DNA of 11,473 nt from CAYMJO01 sp964391305 (GTDB taxonomy: Bacteria; Patescibacteriota; CALEFQ01): positions 1-11,473 of the forward strand of contig CAYMJO010000031.1 of NCBI GenBank assembly GCA_964391305.1. The letters run 5' to 3'. Positions 6,360 to 11,473 of this stretch are shown here, piece after piece (positions within the stretch are counted from its first letter, which is position 1; each line of letters opens with the position of its first letter). A program made the position numbers and the translations under genes. The notes beneath the pieces were generated by a model that worked only from the letters and a program-made list of their open reading frames with translations, did not search any database and had not been told where the DNA came from.

Positions 6360-8876
6360 ATGGCCAGAAATCTCTTGGATTTGCGTCCGGATCAAATCAA
6401 AATTTCCAAAAAAGCGAAGCTCGTCGGTAAGGTCGAAAAAACGCAGGAGTCGGCAGAGGTGGAAATTGAGAGCGCCAAAATTTCTGTCGAGGCCTCTCGA
6501 GAAGATTTTTACGAAGAAAAACGTGAAGTCGTAAAGAAATCTGTTGAGTTTCCAGATGCTTCATTCCATTTTTCCAAGAAAGATTTTAAAGAAGAAAATG
6601 AAAAGCCATCTGAAAAGATTTTTGCGGCAGAGGAAGATATTTTTGAGCCAGTTGCGGGGGAATTTGAAGGCACCTTCACGGAATATTTTTATCCCGGCGA
6701 GGAAAAATTTGAAGGGACAGAGCCTTTTATAAAAAGCTCAAATGAGATTTTTAGTAATGAGACTACGATGTTCATTGACTCTAATATTGATCTGCTTCAT
6801 CCAGCCATGGAAATTTCTCATGGGGATTTTAAAAGAAGCGGCGGAAAACTGATTGAGCTTTTGCAATTACAAAAGAAAATTGGTGATAGTGTCAGGCTTT
6901 CAACAAAAAGTTGGAAGAAGTCTTTTGTCGTGTTTGTGGCTGTATCAATTTTCTTGGCAAGCTCGGTCGGGGCGCTTGCGACTTATCAGCGTTCCCTTGA
7001 TTCTCAAAGTAATGTCATAAACAAGACGAGCCTTGGAGCTTCGAATCTTCGGTCGGCGAGCGTCTCGATGAAACAGCAGAAATTTGGAGAAGCCGTTACC
7101 GATTTTGAGAGAGCTTCGCAGTATTTCGTGGATGCAAAGAAAGATATAGATGAGATCGGATTTATGTCTTCCAAGCTGGTCTCGCTTGTTCCAAAGGGAA
7201 AAGCGGGGCTTTCGATAATACGCGCGGGAGTCGCGATGTCAGAGGCGGGAAAAGGTTTTACAAGGGGAATGGGATATTTCAAAGAGGTCGAAGGTGTTTT
7301 CGGCTCGTCCCATGAGAACAAGTTGAGTCTTTCCGATGCTCTCGTCAAGAGCCAGTCCGAATTTGCAATAGTTTCGGAGAATCTTAAAGTTGCCCAAAGG
7401 GAGATGAATGAAGTGAAAATTTCGCGGATTCCTGCGAGTTTTAGAGATGAATTTCTCGAGGCGAAGGAAATGGTTGCATTGCTTGATGGTGCAACACAGT
7501 ATTTTATTGTATCGTCGAGACAGCTTGCGTCAATTTTGGGAGGAGATGGTCCCAAAAGGTATCTCGTTCTTTTTGCGAATAGCGATGAGATAAGAGGTGC
7601 GGTCGGTGGTTTTCCAGGGAGTTATATGATCGTGGATTTTGACGGAGGGAATATTAAAAACATGAAATTTGAGGATATATACACAGCAAGGGGTTTGCAG
7701 AGAAAGAAGGTTGCACCTCCTAAGCCTTTTCAGTTAATAACCGATAATTTTGAGATGCAGGACGCGGCTTGGTTCATAGATTATGAAACGTCTGCCAAGA
7801 AAATCGCGGAGTATTATGAGCTTTCCGAAATCGGCACTACGGTTGACGGCGTAATCACAATAAGCTCCGATATAATTCCGAACCTGCTTGATATCACGGG
7901 TTCGATTGAAGTTCCAGAATACGGTAAAGTTATTACCAAAGAGAATTATTTGGAAGTTATAGAAAATGAAGTTGAATCGGTCGAGGCGCGGGCATCTGGC
8001 GAACCCAAGAAAATTTTGGAGCTTTTTATGACTTCACTTTTGGGCAAGATTTTAAGTCCGCGGGACTTGGATTGGATGAAGTTGCTTGGAGTTTTCAACG
8101 AAGCGGTCAAGGAGAAGAACATTTTGATGTATTTTTCAGATAAAGAGTTGGAAGAATTTGCCGAGAAAAATAATGCAGCCGGTGATATAAAAGATTTTTC
8201 AAAAGATTATCTTTCTGTGATGCGCTATAACATAGGCGGAGGAAAAACGGAAAAGGACATCGTACGTGAAGACATCAGTCATGTGGCTTCGTTGGGCGAG
8301 AGCGGCTCTCTTGAAGGCAGTATCGAGATTAAAAGGAGATTTGAGCCGCAAGATGAGATATCCAAAATTAAAAATGTGACTTGGTTCAAGGTCGTTCTTC
8401 CCAAAGATGCTGAATTTATGGGTGCTTCAGGTTTTGATGTCCCTTATCCTTTGAAAAATAAACCCACGGAAGAGGCGGTGAAGGATGATTTGGTTTCTGA
8501 AATAGAGGAAAACACAGAATATTATTATGATGGCGCCGTTGCCGTTAGCAGGGAAAATGACAAAGTTGTTGTGGGCTTCTGGCTTGGTATAGAGCCAGAC
8601 GGGGAGAAAGCTGTTCAGCTGTCTTATAAGCTCAACAGTGTTGTTGATGTGAAAGGATTTTTAAACAATGCCGATGACTATACTTTTGTTTTTCAAAACC
8701 AGCCGGGCAAAGACAACGTTCATTTCGAAAGCAGGCTAAATCTTCCGCCGAACGTAAAAACGGTTTGGCAAGATTCTCATGATGCGTTTATCAATATTTA
8801 TCCGGATAAAGTTTCTACGGTTGTCGATAATCCGAAGGGAGATGTTTTCTATTCTGTTGTATTGGAAAAGAAGTAG
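6360..8876 (+). CDS. DUF4012 domain membrane protein, function unknown
   Basis: A large single-pass protein, 838 residues from the ATG at 6360. Residues 1-187 are predicted cytoplasmic and strongly acidic, rich in Glu, Phe and Lys and probably disordered. One helix spans about 188-208 (FVVFVAVSIFLASSVGALATY). A helical region (about 225-385, with SMKQQKFGEAVTDFERASQY) follows. The DUF4012 core begins with RYLVLFANSDEIRGAVGGFP (400-419), then SYMIVDFDGG (421-430), AAWFIDYETSAKKIAEYYE (469-487) and VMRYNIGGGK (620-629). A beta-rich C-terminal part of about 200 residues completes it. DUF4012 proteins are frequent in Patescibacteria and some Actinobacteria, often near glycan genes; no reaction is established to my knowledge. 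No stop interrupts the frame upstream back to 6108, so longer starts (ATG 6147, ATG 6171, TTG 6117) would add up to 81 basic residues. MARNLLDLRP was preferred because the upstream part is compositionally different and overlaps a hairpin. Family sure, start uncertain. Confidence 0.85.
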   Translation: MARNLLDLRPDQIKISKKAKLVGKVEKTQESAEVEIESAKISVEASREDFYEEKREVVKKSVEFPDASFHFSKKDFKEENEKPSEKIFAAEEDIFEPVAGEFEGTFTEYFYPGEEKFEGTEPFIKSSNEIFSNETTMFIDSNIDLLHPAMEISHGDFKRSGGKLIELLQLQKKIGDSVRLSTKSWKKSFVVFVAVSIFLASSVGALATYQRSLDSQSNVINKTSLGASNLRSASVSMKQQKFGEAVTDFERASQYFVDAKKDIDEIGFMSSKLVSLVPKGKAGLSIIRAGVAMSEAGKGFTRGMGYFKEVEGVFGSSHENKLSLSDALVKSQSEFAIVSENLKVAQREMNEVKISRIPASFRDEFLEAKEMVALLDGATQYFIVSSRQLASILGGDGPKRYLVLFANSDEIRGAVGGFPGSYMIVDFDGGNIKNMKFEDIYTARGLQRKKVAPPKPFQLITDNFEMQDAAWFIDYETSAKKIAEYYELSEIGTTVDGVITISSDIIPNLLDITGSIEVPEYGKVITKENYLEVIENEVESVEARASGEPKKILELFMTSLLGKILSPRDLDWMKLLGVFNEAVKEKNILMYFSDKELEEFAEKNNAAGDIKDFSKDYLSVMRYNIGGGKTEKDIVREDISHVASLGESGSLEGSIEIKRRFEPQDEISKIKNVTWFKVVLPKDAEFMGASGFDVPYPLKNKPTEEAVKDDLVSEIEENTEYYYDGAVAVSRENDKVVVGFWLGIEPDGEKAVQLSYKLNSVVDVKGFLNNADDYTFVFQNQPGKDNVHFESRLNLPPNVKTVWQDSHDAFINIYPDKVSTVVDNPKGDVFYSVVLEKK

Positions 8877-8958
8877 CGTTAAAAATTCCAAATGGTCAAT
8901 TCCAAGAGATTTCGGTTTGCCTTTGGCGTTTTGGTTTTGACATTTGTCTTTTTCATTT

Positions 8959-10578
8959 ATGAGACATTCAATACTATCCGGTGCCGCCATGATTGGCATC
9001 GCATCTATCATCAGCCGCCTTTTGGGAATTTACAGGGAAAGGCTGTTTTCGACTACATTCGGAGCCGGCATGGAAATGGATGCGTATTTCACAGCATTTC
9101 GTATTCCGGACACCATTTTCAACCTTATTGTCGTTGGGGCGCTATCGAGTGCTTTCATTCCTGTTTTTACCGATTATCTTGTTAAAAAAAATGAGAAAAG
9201 GGCTTTTGATCTTGCAAACAGCCTTTTGAATATTCTGCTTATTGGGCTTGTTGTGATAGGCTCTCTGATTTTTTTTCTTGTGCCGTATATAATCCCGCTG
9301 GTCGGTCCCGGAATGAATGAAGAAATGCGTGCGCTGACTTTGAGCCTTACAAGAATCATGTTGATTGCGCCTATATTCTTTTGCATAAGCAATATTGCAA
9401 GCGGCATTCTTAACTCTTATGAGCGCTTCTTCGTTTTTTCGCTTACGCCCATTATGTACAACCTTGGCATAATTACCGGGACGCTTTTGCTGGTTCCAAA
9501 ATTTGGCGTGTATGGAGTTGCCATTGGTGTTGTGGCAGGTTCCATTATGCACATGGGGATACAGATTCCAAGCGTTATCAAGCTCGGTTATCGTTATAAG
9601 ACCATAATCAATTTTGCCAACAAGGGAGTCAAAAAAGCTTTGATACTCATGGCGCCTCGTACGCTCGGTCTTGCGGTGTATCAAATCAATTTGTTTGTCA
9701 GTACGGCGATTGCCACCACTGTTTCTGTCGGCGCCGTGGCAATATACAATTATGCGAGTAACCTTCAAAGTCTTCCCTATAGTGTTATAGGCATATCACT
9801 TGCGACCGCAGCTTTCCCCGTTCTTGCAACTTCGGCATCGATGCAGAATTCAGAAGAGTTTGTTTCGACTATTTCGAGGACTCTTAGGCAGATTTTGTTT
9901 TTTGTTATTCCGACAAGTATTCTTATGCTTCTTTTGCGCGCGCAGATTGTTCGAGTTATTTTGGGTGCGGGGAAATTTGATTGGGAGGACACCATTTTGA
10001 CTGCGTCAACGCTTGGTTTTTTTGTTTTGAGCCTATTTGCACAAAGCTTGATTCCGCTTCTTGCGAAGGCTTTTTATGCGATACAAAATACGGTGATCCC
10101 CGTCACCGTAAGTATTATAAGTATGGGAGTCAATATTGTGTTTGCGCTTTGGTTTGCAAGATTTATGGGAGTTGCTGGCATTGCCTTGGCATTTTCCATA
10201 GCGAGCTTCTTGAATATGATTCTTCTTCTTGCAATTTTGCATATCAAGCTTGGCGGTCTTGAAGATTCCAAAATTATAAAATCTTGTTTCAAAATGGTTC
10301 TGACATCTGCCGTAATGGCGTTTGTCGTACAGGGAATTACTTTCGATCGCGGCGGCACTTTGATAAATTTTCTTCCAGGTATAAAAACTTTGATCGCGAA
10401 TGCAGTTGATATGCGCACATTTCTAGGAGTTTTCACCCAAGCCGCCGTTTCTATCGTTGTTGGTTTTGTGATTTATTTTGTAGTTGGCTGGCTTTTGAAA
10501 ATCGAGGAGATTGACATTGTAAAAAAAGGGTTAATGAAGTTAAGAATATTCCCAGCCCGCGCTGGAAAAGGGAATTGA
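8959..10578 (+). CDS. murJ: Lipid II flippase MurJ (MviN family)
   Basis: This is the MOP-superfamily transporter that flips lipid-linked peptidoglycan precursor to the outer face. Its 539 residues with about 14 membrane helices match the family. The N-terminal signature ASIISRLLGIYRERL (15-29), FGAGMEMDAYFTAFRIPD (34-51) and GALSSAFIPVF (60-70) aligns with E. coli MurJ. Arg20, Arg26 and Asp41 fall where E. coli has the functionally important Arg18, Arg24 and Asp39. In the second conserved block, NYASNLQSLPYSVIGISLAT (264-283), the position aligned with E. coli Arg270 is Asn268. ATG 8959 was chosen over TTG 8944 because MRHSILSGAAMIG is the normal start; there is no Shine-Dalgarno. The 82-base spacer before it holds AT-rich low-complexity DNA only. 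As the last gene of a glycan cluster without Wzx, it might also carry glycan precursors, but this is inference. Two terminators follow. Confidence 0.93.
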   Translation: MRHSILSGAAMIGIASIISRLLGIYRERLFSTTFGAGMEMDAYFTAFRIPDTIFNLIVVGALSSAFIPVFTDYLVKKNEKRAFDLANSLLNILLIGLVVIGSLIFFLVPYIIPLVGPGMNEEMRALTLSLTRIMLIAPIFFCISNIASGILNSYERFFVFSLTPIMYNLGIITGTLLLVPKFGVYGVAIGVVAGSIMHMGIQIPSVIKLGYRYKTIINFANKGVKKALILMAPRTLGLAVYQINLFVSTAIATTVSVGAVAIYNYASNLQSLPYSVIGISLATAAFPVLATSASMQNSEEFVSTISRTLRQILFFVIPTSILMLLLRAQIVRVILGAGKFDWEDTILTASTLGFFVLSLFAQSLIPLLAKAFYAIQNTVIPVTVSIISMGVNIVFALWFARFMGVAGIALAFSIASFLNMILLLAILHIKLGGLEDSKIIKSCFKMVLTSAVMAFVVQGITFDRGGTLINFLPGIKTLIANAVDMRTFLGVFTQAAVSIVVGFVIYFVVGWLLKIEEIDIVKKGLMKLRIFPARAGKGN

Positions 10579-10605
10579 GTTCTAAAATATATTACCGAAA
10601 TTTTG

Positions 10606-10638
10606 AAAAAACCATGGTCCCGCTTTAGCGGTTTTTTT
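10606..10638 (+). terminator. Intrinsic terminator after murJ (first)
   Basis: CCGC-TTTA-GCGG (10620-10631) is followed by seven T (10632-10638). The upstream AAAAAACC (10606-10613) can alternatively pair with GGTTTTTT (10630-10637). It lies 27 bases after the TGA of murJ and is a standard Rho-independent shape, although the 4-bp core stem is short. Confidence 0.7.
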
Positions 10639-10829
10639 ATAAAAAAATTTGGAGAGCAGGCGAAAGCCTGTTTTTTAAAAAACTGTCAGAAATGGTAGAA
10701 CTGGCAAGGTTGTCAGAATAATTATTGTTTAGAAGTTACAGTTTTAATGTTCTATCAATGTTAGCAATCCGACTTGCTGTGACGAGCAGGCTTTCGCCTG
10801 TTCTCCAAAGGCCCTTTTTTATAAAAAAC
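10631..10829. repeat. Inverted duplication of about 40 bp flanking a 116-bp core
   Basis: Positions 10648-10670 and 10787-10809 are reverse complements over 23 bases with one mismatch. The likeness continues outward, with a short gap (GGCC in the right copy), through a TTTTTTATAAAAAA block (10632-10647 and 10814-10829). The core 10671-10786 carries a direct TGTCAGAA pair (10684-10691, 10711-10718) and an inner inverted pair AAAACTGT/ACAGTTTT (10679-10686, 10738-10745). No coding is seen. The left copy works as a + strand terminator; the right copy has no T-run after it on the - strand. The whole may be a small MITE-like insertion or a terminator duplicated by inversion. Confidence 0.7.
10655..10676 (+). 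terminator. Second intrinsic terminator after murJ (GAAA tetraloop)
   Basis: CAGGC-GAAA-GCCTG (10657-10670), extendable by one G-U and one A-U pair outward, is capped by a GNRA tetraloop and followed by TTTTTT (10671-10676). With the first terminator it forms a tandem stop for the + strand array. Its sequence is duplicated in inverted orientation at 10787-10809. Confidence 0.75.
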
Positions 10830-10863
10830 AAAAGCGCAGATTAGGCAAACTGATCTACGCTTT
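10821..10863 (-). terminator. Intrinsic terminator of the Thr/Pro-rich protein gene
   Basis: Read on the - strand, AAAGCGTAGAT (10863-10853) pairs with ATCTGCGCTTT (10841-10831) over 11 positions with one G-U, then comes TTGTTTTTTAT. The G-U becomes an A-C mismatch on the + strand, so the hairpin is oriented for the - strand gene that ends at 10873, 10 bases upstream of the stem. Confidence 0.85.
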
Positions 10864-10872
10864 ACTTTTACA

Positions 10873-11433
10873 CTATCTCTTCCTTCTAAGTAGAAAAGCA
10901 GTTAGCGAACCGAGGAGAAGTAGTATACTTGAAAGTCCATTTGTGGGAATTATGGTAGGTGTGTTTGTCTGTGTTGGAGTCATGGTGGATATTGGAGTAG
11001 GCGGTTGTGTATAGGTAGGATTCGGAGTATAAGTAGGCAATGGCGTTTCAGTAAAGGTTGGGTAAGGGGTGCTGGTGGGATATGGTGTTCTTGTTGGAGA
11101 AGGAGTTTTTGTTGGGGTATCAGTCGGAGTATAAGTCGGGAAAGTTGGAGTACTAGTAGAAGTTTGGGTTGGAGTTGAAGTCGGTGTCAATGTGAAAGTT
11201 GATGTTGTTGTAGGAATTAACGTTGGTGTCTTTGTTGGCGTTAGGGTTGATGTCGGTGTGTGTGTTGGGGTTAACGTTGGTATTGGTGTGCGTGTTGGGG
11301 TTGAAGTTGGATCGGTGTAATAAACTGTCATTTTAAAATAGTAAACTTCTCCCGGTCCATTTGTCCATATTGTTAGATGGTTCATGTTAACTAAATTCCA
11401 ATTATCGCCGCACGAGAGATATAATGTACCCAT
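10873..11433 (-). CDS. Thr/Pro-rich surface protein with sortase-like C-terminal signal (probably 5'-incomplete)
   Basis: 186 residues are read from the ATG at 11433. Residues 1-40 (with LTIWTNGPGEVYYFKMTVYY, 20-39) look like the last strands of a beta-sandwich domain. Residues 41-161 are an extended Thr/Pro/Ser stalk made of TPT-type repeats. The end is a complete cell-wall sorting-signal layout: IPTNG (162-166), a hydrophobic run LSSILLLLGSLTAFLL (167-182) and the basic tail RRKR (183-186). IPTNG fits a relaxed [LI]-P-x-[TN]-G sortase motif; anchoring by a sortase is inferred and no sortase is in the window. A plain membrane anchor is the alternative. There is no signal peptide, which a surface protein needs. 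The codon directly before ATG is TAG, and before it 12 further codons are open to the window edge (reading FILPYPPNTVVQ). The frame shown may therefore be the 3' part of a longer, broken gene. It is transcribed toward murJ and has its own terminator. Confidence 0.6.
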   Translation of the reverse strand: MGTLYLSCGDNWNLVNMNHLTIWTNGPGEVYYFKMTVYYTDPTSTPTRTPIPTLTPTHTPTSTLTPTKTPTLIPTTTSTFTLTPTSTPTQTSTSTPTFPTYTPTDTPTKTPSPTRTPYPTSTPYPTFTETPLPTYTPNPTYTQPPTPISTMTPTQTNTPTIIPTNGLSSILLLLGSLTAFLLRRKR

Positions 11434-11473
11434 CTACTGGACAACTGTATTAGGTGGATATGGTAGAATAAAG

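Noticed and set aside
6304..6534. 76-codon + strand frame starting TTG one base after TAAGGAGG
   Set aside because: Spacing is too short for initiation and the product is a Lys/Arg/Ser-rich out-of-frame reading of the DUF4012 gene.
7004..7555. 183-codon - strand open frame inside the DUF4012 gene
   Set aside because: Shadow of the coding strand; low-complexity residues and no recognisable domain.
8877..8958. Short coding frame in the spacer before murJ
   Set aside because: The readable frame starting at 8892 runs out of frame into murJ and has no domain; the spacer is low-complexity AT-rich DNA.
9142..9768. 208-codon - strand open frame inside murJ
   Set aside because: His/Asn/Lys-rich shadow with no family likeness; the + strand MurJ motifs run through the whole region.
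10631..10829. CRISPR-like repeats in the convergent region
   Set aside because: There are only two copies in inverted orientation and no regular spacers.
356..11433. Alternative genetic code (UGA or UAG recoded), as in some Patescibacteria
   Set aside because: TGA ends the genes at 4881, 6120 and 10578, and TAG ends those at 1771, 2980, 8876 and 10873, each where the family's C-terminus is expected.

Overview
The window looks like a stretch of chromosome from a bacterium of the candidate phyla radiation (Patescibacteria, Parcubacteria/Moranbacteria-like). This placement is an inference from three things: the gene set (sugar-phosphate transferase, GT4 glycosyltransferases, a short Wzz-like protein, a DUF4012 protein, MurJ), the AT-leaning composition, and the near absence of Shine-Dalgarno sites before the start codons. 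TAA, TAG and TGA are all used as stops, so the code is the standard bacterial one and not the UGA=Gly code of Gracilibacteria/Absconditabacteria.

Layout. Positions 1-212 are the 3' part of the RNase P RNA gene (rnpB), cut by the window edge. After a 143-base spacer come seven genes on the + strand: a polyprenyl-phosphate sugar-phosphate transferase (356-1771), a WbaZ-like GT4 glycosyltransferase (1883-2980), a short Wzz/YveK-like two-helix protein (3011-3625), two related GT4 glycosyltransferases (3745-4881 and 4987-6120), a DUF4012 membrane protein (6360-8876) and the lipid II flippase MurJ (8959-10578). The array ends in two intrinsic terminators. Facing it on the - strand, with its own terminator, is a Thr/Pro-rich surface protein that ends in a sortase-like tail (10873-11433).

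How it may work together (inference). The sugar-phosphate transferase loads the first sugar phosphate on a lipid carrier at the cytoplasmic face. The three GT4 enzymes extend the glycan. The Wzz-like protein would influence chain length or export. MurJ moves lipid-linked precursors outward. DUF4012, with a 187-residue acidic cytoplasmic segment and about 630 residues outside the membrane, would act at the surface. No Wzx, Wzy, O-antigen ligase or LCP-family transferase is encoded here, so the export and attachment steps must lie elsewhere or be done by MurJ and/or DUF4012.

Most unusual non-coding structure: (1) a 94-nt stem-loop with 35-nt arms that fills the spacer between the two related GT4 genes and whose five G-U pairs fit only the + strand RNA; (2) a roughly 40-bp inverted duplication of a terminator hairpin in the convergent region after murJ; (3) an in-frame TAG directly before the only ATG of the Thr/Pro-rich protein, which has a sortase tail but no signal peptide.
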